A stretch of DNA of 64,000 bases from Candidatus Zixiibacteriota bacterium (GTDB lineage Bacteria > Zixibacteria > MSB-5A5 > UBA10806 > 4484-95). Position 1 is the stretch's first letter, and the number at the start of each line of letters is the position of its first letter. This document shows positions 7,539 through 18,200 of the stretch, in pieces. Both the position numbers and the translations under genes were made by a program. The notes beneath the pieces were generated by a model, which was given only the letters and a program-made list of their open reading frames with translations, ran no database searches and was not told the DNA's origin. The stretch is taken from the NCBI GenBank assembly GCA_024231855.1, contig JAAEQD010000178.1, positions 1 to 64,000 of the forward strand, written 5' to 3'.

Positions 7539-10067
7539 TCATTCGCAGCTCGGCCAGCCTGCGGGCGCTTCGATGGGTAAATCATCCGGAACCAACCAGG
7601 CCGGCGGATTGTCCGGACAGTATGATATATCGGTATTGCCTTTGAAATAATTCACGATCCTGGTTACATCGCTGCCGATAATCAGACAATCGCCGTTGGC
7701 ATCGGCCGATGACCAGAAACCATCAAGTAAACATTGTTGGCTAGATGGCAATGATCTGAAATAGTTTACCAGATAAGTCACATCCCCGCCTACCACAGCC
7801 GGTGGCCAGGCACCATTGTACATATTGGCATCGCCCATCATATATGTACCGGCAGAACATCCGACACCCAACGCGCCGATATCAACGCCGCCATCACCGG
7901 CACCGGCGCAGCAGGAGGCATCGGCAATATGGTAATCGCCTTCAGCGGTGTCGCAGAATATCGGATCGCAATCGATATTGCCCTCGCCTTCGTAGCCGCC
8001 TTTAATATTGCAGAATGATACGACCGGGTCGGCGACTTCATTGACTCCAATTTCATTTGGGCTATTTAATCGGCATATAGTGTTGGCAATATGTGATTCC
8101 TGAAAAGTCAGGCAATATATTCCTCCCCCATCATATTGGGCGATATTTCCAATTATAGTACTATTCCTCAGGGTAGCATAACCGCCTAAAAAAACACCTC
8201 CGCCAATAAACGCGCTGTTGCCTAAAACTAAGTTCGAAATTACAAATCCGCGGCCACCGCAAAGAATACCTCCGCCCTCACCGGCCGAAGTATTATTGAT
8301 AATAATATTATTTAATATCGTGTCACTTTCGCACACGATTCCCCCACCTCCCAAGCCGTTTCCGCATGAGTTGCCATTAATATAATTATCTCTGATCATA
8401 CCGACGCCAAAGGAAATATTATCGATTCCGCCACCCGAGTTAAAGGCTACATTATTGCTAATCTTATTGCCGATTATATCAACGTACGCGCCATAGTAAT
8501 ATACACCTCCACCTGTACCTGCTTCATTCGAAACGATCAGATTGTTTACTATATGACCGCCACCATACCAACAACAAATTCCACCCCCATGGCTGCTTGT
8601 CCTATTTCCGGTGATTATATTGTCCCTTATTGTAGATTTAGAAAAGAATAAATCTACACCACCTCCACACCCATCGGCCTGACCATTTTTAATGGTGAAG
8701 CCAATTACCGCGGTATTAGTATCTTCCCCATTTCTCAGAATAATGACCGATTCCAGGGAATCCCCGTCTAACACGGTCGAAGCGATATAGGATGAATCTC
8801 CAGTTGTTAAAAACATCGAGCCTAAAACGATATTATGACCATAAAAGATAATATTTTCATAATAAGTACCCGGACTCACGAGAATCGTGTCGCCATTGTG
8901 GCTGTTATTTATAGCCTCTTGAATAGTACTGTAATCATCAGGAACGAGAATAATCTCAGGTTCATAAACGACAGAATCTTTTCCTCCATAAGCTCCGATA
9001 TCACTGATCGTTTCGCCCAAGCCATTAGAGCAATCGACTAAATCATCTAATATATGCGGATTGCCTGTATCGATGCAGGGTGAATTCATCGGATCACCGC
9101 ATTCGAATGCCATTAAATGAAAATCCCCATTAACCGGATCACGAAACAAGGGATCTGTATTAATATTCCCCTCGCCATACCAGCCGCCCTCAACATTGCT
9201 ATAGCTTATCGTCGGCATAGAATTGTCGATCACATATATTTCATTATCGCCTTGTCCCGCGGTATTGCTCCAGATAATCGAATTCGATATAATTGGATAA
9301 GATCGCGTATTACATACCATTCCTCCGCCATAAGTACCGGCTGAGTTTTCATAAATAATGTTATTTATGAAGATGCTATTTGACAGAACGCAGTAAACAC
9401 CGCCGCCAAGTGAATTTGCCGAATTGTTATTCACTATATTATTAGTTGCAATAAGTAGAGATCGGCTATTGAAAATCCCACCGCCATCTGTAGCAGCCTC
9501 ATTATTTGAAATAATATTATCATTTAAATAAATTCCGCTTTCCCTGCAAGATATCCCACCGCCTTCGCCACCCGAAGAATTGTATTCAATAATATTGAAG
9601 CTGATGGTAGGTTTTGAACGTTTGCAGTATATGCCTGCCCCATTTGAAGATGATGTATTGTATCTTATTCTATTATAACTGATAGTCGGACTGGCGAAAT
9701 TATAACAAAAAATACCGGGGCCTTCAAAACCATTTTGAATAGTGAATCCGGTTAAGATTGTATTAAGATATTCACCGAGGCTAAAATAAACTACGGTCCC
9801 TGATGAATCGCCATCAATTATAGTTGATGATATATAAGAAGTATCGCGGGTAGTTAAAAATAGCGATCCCAGAACAATATCCTGACCTTCGAATTCGATA
9901 TTTTCATAATATAAACCAGGCTGAACCAATACGGTATCACCATCTGAACTGGCATCTATACCCTCCTGAATAGTTGGCTGATCAACCGGAATATTTATAA
10001 TCATCGCCGATACTGATGTAAACATTACGAAGACAAAAACTGTTGAAATCACGGACAATTTGAACAT
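7539..10067 (-). CDS. secreted protein with two parallel beta-helix units and dockerin-like C-terminus
   Basis: 842 residues. A signal peptide (about 1-21) is followed by two consecutive right-handed beta-helix units (about 22-370 and 375-740). Each unit opens with the same 90-residue block (I-P-x-D-x-x-T-I-Q-E, G-D-T-V-L-V, ENI, L-T-T-x-D, GFTIQNG-like) and continues with rungs rich in GGGIxC and NxI. The last 100 residues are a dockerin-like module: GDANMYNGAWPP, then GGDVTYLVNYFR, then the calcium-loop-like D-A-N-G-D-C, then a tail ending GWPSCE. Beta-helices of this kind occur in polysaccharide lyases and adhesins, but no catalytic set can be read, so enzyme or adhesin remains open. A GGAGG ribosome site is 5 bases upstream, and a promoter is proposed at 10161-10190. 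Confidence 0.85.
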   Translation of the reverse strand: MFKLSVISTVFVFVMFTSVSAMIINIPVDQPTIQEGIDASSDGDTVLVQPGLYYENIEFEGQDIVLGSLFLTTRDTSYISSTIIDGDSSGTVVYFSLGEYLNTILTGFTIQNGFEGPGIFCYNFASPTISYNRIRYNTSSSNGAGIYCKRSKPTISFNIIEYNSSGGEGGGISCRESGIYLNDNIISNNEAATDGGGIFNSRSLLIATNNIVNNNSANSLGGGVYCVLSNSIFINNIIYENSAGTYGGGMVCNTRSYPIISNSIIWSNTAGQGDNEIYVIDNSMPTISYSNVEGGWYGEGNINTDPLFRDPVNGDFHLMAFECGDPMNSPCIDTGNPHILDDLVDCSNGLGETISDIGAYGGKDSVVYEPEIILVPDDYSTIQEAINNSHNGDTILVSPGTYYENIIFYGHNIVLGSMFLTTGDSSYIASTVLDGDSLESVIILRNGEDTNTAVIGFTIKNGQADGCGGGVDLFFSKSTIRDNIITGNRTSSHGGGICCWYGGGHIVNNLIVSNEAGTGGGVYYYGAYVDIIGNKISNNVAFNSGGGIDNISFGVGMIRDNYINGNSCGNGLGGGGIVCESDTILNNIIINNTSAGEGGGILCGGRGFVISNLVLGNSAFIGGGVFLGGYATLRNSTIIGNIAQYDGGGIYCLTFQESHIANTICRLNSPNEIGVNEVADPVVSFCNIKGGYEGEGNIDCDPIFCDTAEGDYHIADASCCAGAGDGGVDIGALGVGCSAGTYMMGDANMYNGAWPPAVVGGDVTYLVNYFRSLPSSQQCLLDGFWSSADANGDCLIIGSDVTRIVNYFKGNTDISYCPDNPPAWLVPDDLPIEAPAGWPSCE

Positions 10068-10160
10068 CTTTTCCTCCTCGATAAATTATTTAGGTTTTTC
10101 AAGGATACCGCATCAAATTAAAACGCATAGCTAAACATCTGATATTATTGAACCTGGAAA

Positions 10161-10190
10161 AAGATACTTAATAGTAATATGGGTTGTCAA
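10161..10190 (-). promoter_or_regulatory. sigma70-like promoter of the 7539-10067 gene
   Basis: On the minus strand, TTGACA (10185-10190) is separated by 18 bases from TATCTT (10161-10166). It lies about 95 bases before the start codon. The -35 box is a perfect consensus match. Confidence 0.55.
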
Positions 10191-10227
10191 GGAAAATATG
10201 GAAGTTGGTGCCAAATATCTTGTTAAG

Positions 10228-13200
10228 CTACTCGCAATTCGGCCAGCCGGGCGGCGCCTCGACAGGCAGATCATCCGGGGTGTGCCAGCTTGGCGGGTAG
10301 TCGATACAATACGATATCTCGGTTTCGCCTCGGAAGTAGTTGACCAGCTTGGTCACATCGCTGCCGATTATCAGACAGTCGCCGTTAGCGTCAGCCGAGC
10401 ACCAGAGACCTTGCAGAAGGCATGACTGGCTGGTCTCAATACCCCTGAAATAATTCACCAGGTAGGTTACATCTCCGCCAATGACCAGCGGCGGCCAAGA
10501 GCCGCCATACATGTTGACATCACCGGGAAGGAAAGCGGATTCTGAAAGCCCTTCAAATCGCAGGGCGCTGATATTAACCGAGATCGAATATCCCTGATCG
10601 GAAATACCGGTAGTATCCCCGACAGACAGCGGCCAGCCGCTGGGATGCGAGCCGATACCTAATCCATCCACGGTTTGGCCCGCGAGCCCGGGATCATTAA
10701 CTGTTTCGACCGCGAATGTCAAAATTTTGGTTGGCTCCGTATATTGAAGCCAAAGTTCATCACTAATGATAACATTAGCCCAGCCAACAAATGATTGGCT
10801 GGACCAGCCTTCGGGATTTGGCGGAGATCCGAAGGGAAAAGAAAAATGGGCGAGCTCCCAGTCGGCAAGCAAACCTTCTTCCTGGCCTTCGGCCTGGCTC
10901 AGGAATTCGCTTACATAGAGATCATTCGCGCCCAGAGGAATATGAACATTCGCTCCCCATACTGATGACGTGGTTTGGATATAGACATCGATATATGCCA
11001 GTCCGCCAACAGTGACAGTAACCGGCGAACCATCAAGATTACCGATCCAGATTCCGACATCGGTTTCCAGGGAATCTGCGAGTGGAGGATAATCCGGTTC
11101 ATCATTGACTGTCACTAGACCGCCGCAATTGGGCCAATTTTCCATTGGATCGACAGGAACGTCATCGGCAGTTAGCCATACAGGCGGGCTATCGGGGCAA
11201 AAATCGATGTTAATCCCATAAATACCGCGGAAATAGTTTACCAGACGTAAAATATCGGCGCCGATTATCTGGCAATCGCCGGTGATATCGGCGGAAGCCC
11301 ACATATCATTTATCAGGCAAGGTTGAGCTCCATTTCCAGTGAAATAATTCCGCATGTATGTGACATCATTACCCCAGGTCCTGGGCGGCCAATTGCCTTC
11401 GGCCATATTGACGTCGCCGGGATAATAATAATTCGTGTTATAAATAATATTCACTCTTATACTATCACCAGGAGTAACAACTACCCCGATTACGCTGGTA
11501 TCGATATCGCCTGGATGTGAAAAGGAAATATCGTATGTACCCGGTGTAATATTGAATTCGTATTTGCCGAACTCATCGGTATAGCTAAAATCGACAACAT
11601 CAAGAAGCTGTGGTTCACTATTTCCGGAATTAGTTGATGAATTCAATAATGTGTTTTGCCCGGCATTGTCATTGCCTGTTAACGGGTCGGTTTCGATGCT
11701 GATTTCCACATAGACGCTTTCAATCGGTACATTCAATGAATCCTTTACTATACCGTAAACCAATCCCGATAGCCCTCCCATAGTCACATTTAAGATTGTC
11801 GTATCTCCGAGGTTCGTAGATACCCCCGTAATGAGCGTATCATAGTAATCCCAATGCGAGATATGTATGTCGAATACGCCCTCTTCCATACTTGATAGAA
11901 CGTATTCCCCACTTCCCGCGGTGTAATCATCCAGGCCCGTCTGGACAACACTAACGAGAGCGTCCCAAATCGGCGAACCTTCAGTGGATGTGACCGCGCC
12001 GGTAATTACGGCGAAAGGTCCGATATCACCGCCGCCGTAAGCGCCCATATCACATAGATCCGTGCCCAAACCCCATAAGCAACCGAGCAAGGAATCTGTC
12101 ATATCCGGAGAACCGATATCTATACAGCCTGAGTTATACGCGTCGCCGCAAGCCGTGGCCTGAAGATGGTAATCACCGTTTTCGGGATCACGAAATTGAG
12201 GATCGATATCGATATTCCCATCGCCTACCCAACTCCCGGGAATATTGGAATAACTGATCGCTGCTGAGGCGTCTTCACCGATAAAAAACTGACTTGATTC
12301 GGAATCGGTATTCATCCGGATAATCGTGTTTTTGATTATCGGATTGGCATCGCTGATTGAGATGCCACTGCCGGTGAAATCGCTTGAATTCCCGCAAATC
12401 GTACTATTAATAATGATTGGATCGGCAAGTTGAGCATAAATGCCTCCACCCCGGTTTCCGCCCTCGTTATTGGTGATTAGATTATTGGTAATGACAGGAT
12501 TGGAATAATAGCAAAAGACGCCGGCTCCATAATATTCGGTTATATTGCCATCGATATTATTATATCGTATCAAAGCCGCCGAGTGAAAACAGCTGATTCC
12601 ACCGCCCCATCTCGATTCATTTCCTATTATAGTGTTATCCTGAATTAATGCGGTTGAAAAACCGGCATAAACTCCGCCGCCGTAATTAACGGCAGTATTG
12701 CCGGATATAGTATTACCTGTTACTATCGGTGAATCGCCGACCAGTTGGAGACCTCCGCCATAGTTATTCGCGACATTATCGATTATCGTATTATCAGTAA
12801 TTATGGGATCAGATTCATAGCTGTATATCCCGCCGCCATTATCGGCCTGATTATTAGTGATGATATTGTTTACTATAGAAGGGCTTGAATAAGAGCAAAT
12901 TACTCCTCCGCCGTTGTGATCATTACCATTCTGAATTGTGAAGCCGGCAATAACCGTGCAGCTGCTTTCATAATCGCTGAATTCAATAGTCGAATGCGCT
13001 GAACCGCCGTCTATAATTGTCGAAGATATGTACGATGGATCGCCGGTAGTGATAAATAACGAACCCAGAACGATTATATGACCATTGAAAACGATATTTT
13101 CAAGATACGTTCCCGGTTGTACTAATATCGTATCGCGAAATCCACTGGAGTCAATCCCATTCTGTATTGTTGGGTAATCAGCAGGTATATTTATAATTGA

Positions 13201-13263
13201 TGCCGAAATGGGAACGACAGCAATAGTGACAAATAGGGCTGCTAATTTTATAACGGTTTTCAT
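10228..13263 (-). CDS. secreted beta-helix protein with two dockerin-like modules around a cohesin-like domain
   Basis: 1011 residues. A signal peptide (1-21) leads to one beta-helix unit (about 22-410). Then come two carboxypeptidase-regulatory-like beta-sandwich segments (about 415-620), one opening with ITGAV-type and one with GLVYGIVKDSLN. A first dockerin-like module follows (about 635-725, GDVNMAEGNWPP, WGNDVTYMRNYF, D-I-T-G-D-C, tail ENWPNCGG). A beta-rich domain of about 150 residues comes next (735-885; VTVTVGGLAYIDVYIQ, then ILTFAVETVND) that could be cohesin-like. A second dockerin-like module ends the protein with GWPNCE. The two-module arrangement is unique in this window. Most likely a cell-surface or matrix protein; catalytic function is not evident. 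A GGAG ribosome site precedes the ATG. Confidence 0.85.
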   Translation of the reverse strand: MKTVIKLAALFVTIAVVPISASIINIPADYPTIQNGIDSSGFRDTILVQPGTYLENIVFNGHIIVLGSLFITTGDPSYISSTIIDGGSAHSTIEFSDYESSCTVIAGFTIQNGNDHNGGGVICSYSSPSIVNNIITNNQADNGGGIYSYESDPIITDNTIIDNVANNYGGGLQLVGDSPIVTGNTISGNTAVNYGGGVYAGFSTALIQDNTIIGNESRWGGGISCFHSAALIRYNNIDGNITEYYGAGVFCYYSNPVITNNLITNNEGGNRGGGIYAQLADPIIINSTICGNSSDFTGSGISISDANPIIKNTIIRMNTDSESSQFFIGEDASAAISYSNIPGSWVGDGNIDIDPQFRDPENGDYHLQATACGDAYNSGCIDIGSPDMTDSLLGCLWGLGTDLCDMGAYGGGDIGPFAVITGAVTSTEGSPIWDALVSVVQTGLDDYTAGSGEYVLSSMEEGVFDIHISHWDYYDTLITGVSTNLGDTTILNVTMGGLSGLVYGIVKDSLNVPIESVYVEISIETDPLTGNDNAGQNTLLNSSTNSGNSEPQLLDVVDFSYTDEFGKYEFNITPGTYDISFSHPGDIDTSVIGVVVTPGDSIRVNIIYNTNYYYPGDVNMAEGNWPPRTWGNDVTYMRNYFTGNGAQPCLINDMWASADITGDCQIIGADILRLVNYFRGIYGINIDFCPDSPPVWLTADDVPVDPMENWPNCGGLVTVNDEPDYPPLADSLETDVGIWIGNLDGSPVTVTVGGLAYIDVYIQTTSSVWGANVHIPLGANDLYVSEFLSQAEGQEEGLLADWELAHFSFPFGSPPNPEGWSSQSFVGWANVIISDELWLQYTEPTKILTFAVETVNDPGLAGQTVDGLGIGSHPSGWPLSVGDTTGISDQGYSISVNISALRFEGLSESAFLPGDVNMYGGSWPPLVIGGDVTYLVNYFRGIETSQSCLLQGLWCSADANGDCLIIGSDVTKLVNYFRGETEISYCIDYPPSWHTPDDLPVEAPPGWPNCE

Positions 13264-13359
13264 CTTAACCTCCGGGCGGATTTTAGCTTGATCAGGTTTT
13301 CGATTTTCTCATTTATTACTGCAGATAAAATAGTAAGTACCAACCATACACGTACTATT

Positions 13360-13388
13360 TAAGTAACAAAAAAATAGTAGTTTGTCAA
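13360..13388 (-). promoter_or_regulatory. sigma70-like promoter of the 10228-13263 gene
   Basis: Minus strand: TTGACA (13383-13388), 17-base spacer, TACTTA (13360-13365), about 95 bases before the start codon. The -35 box is perfect; the -10 box is moderate. Confidence 0.45.
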
Positions 13389-13434
13389 CGTTTTTTTGGC
13401 GGCTTTATTGTTCAATACGTTAGCCTGCTGCCGG

Positions 13435-15165
13435 CTATTCGCAGTTCGGCCAGCCTGGTGGAGGGTACATCGGTAAACCTTCCGGAGTTGTCCAGGCCGG
13501 TTCGTAGTCGAGGCAATAAGCAAGCTCAGCTATACCTCTGAAGTAAGTAACCAATCTGGTTACGTCACTACCGATAACCAGGCAGTCACCATTGGCATCG
13601 GCTGAACACCAGAATCCCTGGAGTAAACAGGATGGGTTAGCAGGCAAACCTCTGAAGTAGTTTACGAGATAAGTGACATCTCCGCCTATTACTTCGGGAG
13701 GCCAGGCGCCGTTGGTCATATTGGCATCGCCGGGGAGGTATTCGAAATCGAATCCGCAGCCCGCGCCATAGGCGCCGATATCACTGCTATCGGAACCGGC
13801 TCCAACGCAGCCTGAGCTGTCGGCGAGATAGAAATTGCCATTTGTGGGATCACAAAACATCGGATTGCAACTGATATTACCATCCTGGCCGGTTAAATCG
13901 GGGATATCGCAATAATTGCCGCCTGCGTTATTATAGAAGTCACAATACGAAATGCTATATATCGGATCGCCGACATATTCAAAGCTAAATCCACAGCTAT
14001 CATTTTCAGCAATTATCGTATTGGTAATGTTTATACCTGGCCATCCGACGCTTTCTATAGTACGGGCATCAATCCCGGTACAATGATTACCATAAATCGT
14101 ACATCCTGACATAGTTAATCCGCCGTATTCAATGGCATTAATTGTAATTGGGCTGTTATTATCATAGTAAAGGCAGTCTGTCATAGTCAATCTGGGATCC
14201 CAGTATTCAGCTAAAATCTCGCCGGTATTGCCATAGAACTGACAATTATTGAATTCTAATCTTCTTTCCTGGCCAACTCGGGCAATTTGTCCTGTGTTAT
14301 TTCTAATAATACAATTACTGACTAATGCATTATAACCCGTGCCGGAGAATACCCTTCCCGACATATTCTCGATTAAGCAATTGGAAACGTAATACTCGCT
14401 TCCTGAGCCAAAAAGATCACCAGCCATGCCGGCAACGCCATCGGCGATATATGAATTTGTGAGGGTAAATCCTCCTGCTAATGCACCGCCATTATTGATA
14501 AAACTACAACTATCAACGGTGCATCCGGATTCATAAAGGGGATTATTAGCGTCAATCCCGGTTCCGTTGCCCTCAAATGTGCAACCCCTAATAAAACTGG
14601 AGGCTCTATCCCCGATATTAATACCCAGTGAATTATTTTGAAAGCTGCAATTTATTATTGTTGCGCCGCTATTCCCCCATTCCGAGGTTATTCCCACGCC
14701 ATTTAAATTATCTGCAAATTCACAGTTTTCAATGCTTGGGCTAGTCATGAGCATAGAATGCACGCCGTGTGCGGTATTTGAAGTAAGGTTGAGATTAATA
14801 AGTTTCGGGGAAGCGAGATATAATCTCATCCCATCCTCTGTGTTCATTATCGTGAAGCCGTCAATAATAGTAGTAGTATCTTCATCGGTCTCATTTAAAT
14901 AGAAACCATATACGTCTTGAGATTGACCATCGATTATTGCGCCGGTTTCACCTTTAACAAGAATGGCTTTACCGTTCGTTGCCAGGTTTATATTGCCGGT
15001 CCCGCTGTAAGTACCGGAAGAAACCAGTACTGTATCATCATCGAAGGAGGCGTCAATACCCTCCTGAATGGTGCCATAGTCATCCGGCACGTTGATAATT
15101 GTTGCCGAAACAGGCAAGCAAAGAATAGCCGTTAAGGCTGTTGTTATAATTAATATAAAGCGCAT
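13435..15165 (-). CDS. secreted beta-helix protein with dockerin-like C-terminus (variant helix type)
   Basis: 576 residues with a signal peptide (about 1-21). The beta-helix (22-470) opens with I-N-V-P-D-D-Y-G-T-I-Q-E but then uses a GTYSGTGNINL-type continuation rather than the ENI...LTTGD block of most neighbours; the gene at 20452-22023 shares this variant. Rungs contain many Cys and Asn ladders (C-T-F-E-G-N-G-like). The end is the dockerin-like module (GDANMTNGAWPP, GGDVTYLVNYFR, D-A-N-G-D-C, tail GWPNCE). Role in the cell: exported, probably surface-bound or matrix-bound; ligand unknown. GGAG lies 6 bases before the ATG and a promoter is proposed at 15233-15260. Confidence 0.85.
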   Translation of the reverse strand: MRFILIITTALTAILCLPVSATIINVPDDYGTIQEGIDASFDDDTVLVSSGTYSGTGNINLATNGKAILVKGETGAIIDGQSQDVYGFYLNETDEDTTTIIDGFTIMNTEDGMRLYLASPKLINLNLTSNTAHGVHSMLMTSPSIENCEFADNLNGVGITSEWGNSGATIINCSFQNNSLGINIGDRASSFIRGCTFEGNGTGIDANNPLYESGCTVDSCSFINNGGALAGGFTLTNSYIADGVAGMAGDLFGSGSEYYVSNCLIENMSGRVFSGTGYNALVSNCIIRNNTGQIARVGQERRLEFNNCQFYGNTGEILAEYWDPRLTMTDCLYYDNNSPITINAIEYGGLTMSGCTIYGNHCTGIDARTIESVGWPGINITNTIIAENDSCGFSFEYVGDPIYSISYCDFYNNAGGNYCDIPDLTGQDGNISCNPMFCDPTNGNFYLADSSGCVGAGSDSSDIGAYGAGCGFDFEYLPGDANMTNGAWPPEVIGGDVTYLVNYFRGLPANPSCLLQGFWCSADANGDCLVIGSDVTRLVTYFRGIAELAYCLDYEPAWTTPEGLPMYPPPGWPNCE

Positions 15166-15232
15166 AACTTGCTCCTAGACTAGAGTTTTCGCGCAATATC
15201 AAAGAAGTCTGATTTAGATACTATTTGATTAT

Positions 15233-15260
15233 AATATAACACAGCATTTTTGGCTGTCAA
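15233..15260 (-). promoter_or_regulatory. sigma70-like promoter of the 13435-15165 gene
   Basis: Minus strand: TTGACA (15255-15260), 16-base spacer, TATATT (15233-15238), about 70 bases before the start codon. Confidence 0.5.
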
Positions 15261-15295
15261 TGGTTATCTATTAATATAGGGCGATAAGTTATCTA

Positions 15296-18200
15296 TTATT
15301 CACAATTCGGCCAGCCCGATGGCGCCTCGATAGGCAGATCATCCGGTGTCGGCCACATCGGTTCGAGATCGTGGCAATAGCTAAGCTCAGTCATACCTCT
15401 AAAGTAAGTCACCAGCTTGGTCACGTCGCTTCCAATAACCAGGCAATCGCCGTTGGCATCGGCCGAACACCAGAAGCCTTCAAGCAGACACGGCTGGCTG
15501 GATGGCAACGACCGGAAATAATTCACCAGATATGTCACATCTCCACCGATTACACTAGGCGGCCAGGCGCCGTTGTACATGTTGGCATCGCCGGGAAGGT
15601 ACTCGTAACCAACTACGCAACTTGCTCCATAAGCACCTATATCAGTACCACCTTGGCCGGCGCCGATGCAGCAGGAGATATCTGTCAATCTGAAATCGCC
15701 ATTGTCGGGATCGCAAAACATCGGATCGCAGCTGATGTTGCTATTACCCGGCCAGAGCGTATCTTGAATATCGCAATAGGAAAATACAGGCGATCCGGTT
15801 TCGATGTAAATTTCGTCGCCCTCTGTTGTAGCGCTATTAGCCCATAATATTGTGTTATCAAAATTGGGCAATGATTGCTCATGTCTGCAATAAAATCCAC
15901 CACCCAAACTGGCTGAATTTGCACTTATCGTATTATTACTGATTGTAGGACTGGAAATATAATAGCAATGAATCCCGCCGCCTTCTGCTGCAGAATTCCC
16001 GATTATCGTATTACTGTTGATTACGGGATCGCCCCAATATACATAAATCCCGCCGCCTTTAGATGTATCTGTTGTAGCTGAATTTGCAATAATCGTATTT
16101 TCACTGATCGTGGGATTGGAAGAAGCGCTATAAATCCCGCCGCCACTTATTAATGATGAATTTCCGCTTATAGTATTATGGCTGATCGTGGGATCGGAAT
16201 TATCACAAAGAATCCCGCCACCCCAAAAACCCGATTCATTACCACTAATAATATTATTGCTGATCGCGGGATCGGAATCATAGCAAACAATCCCGCCGCC
16301 ATAGCCAAGGCTATTATTTCCACTAATCGTATTATTGCTAATCGTGGGTTCGGAACTATTGCAAACAATCCCGCCGCCAGTGCCAGATGTATTCGCGCTT
16401 ATAGTGTTGTCATTGATTATTGGATTGGAATTCCAACAATTAATCCCACCGCCGGAAATACCGCAATAATTACCGTTAATCGTATTACTGCTGATTGATG
16501 GGTTTGAATTGAGCCCGCACCGAATCCCACCACCATAATTCGCACTATAATTTCCGCTAATTGAATTATTACTGATCGTAGGATTTGAACTATTCGTACA
16601 ATTTATCCCGCCGCCATATTCATTGCTACCATTTTGAATAGTAAAACCGGTAATGGCCGTAGTACTGTCCTCGCCGTTTTCGAATGTTACAACCGTTCCC
16701 GCGGAATCCCCATCGATAATTGTTGATGATATGTAGGACGTGTCGCCGGTGGTTAAATGCAGCGAGGAAACAATGATATTTTGGCCATTAAAATTTATAT
16801 TCTCGACATAAGTTCCCGGTTGAGCCAATACGGTGTCGCCCTCAATACTGGCATCTATGGCCGCTTGAATCGTACCATATTCATCAGGTACATTTACGAT
16901 TCTTGGACTTCTGCAGCCTGTACCATATGCTCCTATATCAACACCGCCCTCGCCGGCGCCGACGCAGCATGAACTTATGTTAATATAAAAGTTATTGGAA
17001 TCGGGGCAAAACATCGGGTCGCAATCGATATTACCCACGCCAGCCCAGTCGCCCTGAATATCGCTGTAGGTAATATCCAGCGAATCGATGTCATCTATGT
17101 AGATAACATCACCTTCAGTGCCGGCGGTGTTAAACCAGATTATGGTATTCTCTATGGTTATTTGATCTGAAGCAGAGTTTATATATACGCCGCCGCCTAT
17201 ATCAGTTGCCATATTTTCAGCTATTGTACTGCTATTGATAGTAGCACTACTGCTGTCGCAATATATTCCGCCCCCTATAACCGATGCGTTTCCAGTTATT
17301 TCATTATTTTCAATTTGAGGCCACGATTCGTTACCAACATAAATCCCACCGCCGTACAAACCAGCATGGTTTTCCCATAACCTGTTTTGACGGATTATAG
17401 GATTGGAATTGGAACAAGATATCCCACCGCCGTTATTGTCAGCCCAATTTTCGGTAATCTTGTTAAATTCAATTATTGGATCGGAGCCATCGCAAATAAT
17501 CCCGCCGAGATTTTGATATATGTAATTATATCTTATTGTTGGGTTTGAGTTTATACATTTTATGCCTCCATAACCGTCCAGAATGAAAAAGCCGGTAATA
17601 ACAGCGGAGGAGTCTTCTCCATCGGTAAAACTTACAATCGCTTCATTTGCACCGTAGAGACCGTCTATAATTGTTTGGCCTATATATAGAGAGTCTCCCG
17701 TCGTTAAAAATAGCGAGGCAAGGACTATATTCTTTCCGTCAAAACTAATATTTTCGCCATAGTTACCCGGTTGTACCAAAACAGTATCGCCATCCATGCT
17801 GGCATCAATTGCCGTTTGAATTGTAGAGTAATCCACGGGCACATTTATTGTAATATTTGCTCCGCAGCCCCTTCCAAATGCCCCTATATTAACCCCTCCA
17901 TCTCCTTCGCCAAAGCAGCAGGATCCGGTGGTTAAATAGTAATTATCTGATAGAGCGTCACAAAATTCCGGATCGCAATCGATATTACCGGTTCCTGTCC
18001 AGCCACCCTGAATATCGCAATAGTTGAATGCCGGTGATGCCGGCCCATTGACATAGATTTCATCATTGCCGATACTCGCGCTATTATCCCATAAGATGGT
18101 ATTGGTTACCATCGGCATCGCGTTATTACTGAAGATTCCCCCGGCATAATTTGATGAGTTACCGGTTATGGTATTCCTGTCGATAGTGGGCATCGACATA

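Noticed and set aside
15371-15847. Plus-strand open frame of 158 codons
   Set aside because: Antisense shadow of the dockerin-like end of the 1148-residue protein; the same kind of shadow appears opposite the other copies.
15900-16640. Regular short repeats that look like a CRISPR array
   Set aside because: The repeats lie inside an uninterrupted reading frame and encode beta-helix rungs; the spacers are not unique sequences and no cas gene is near.
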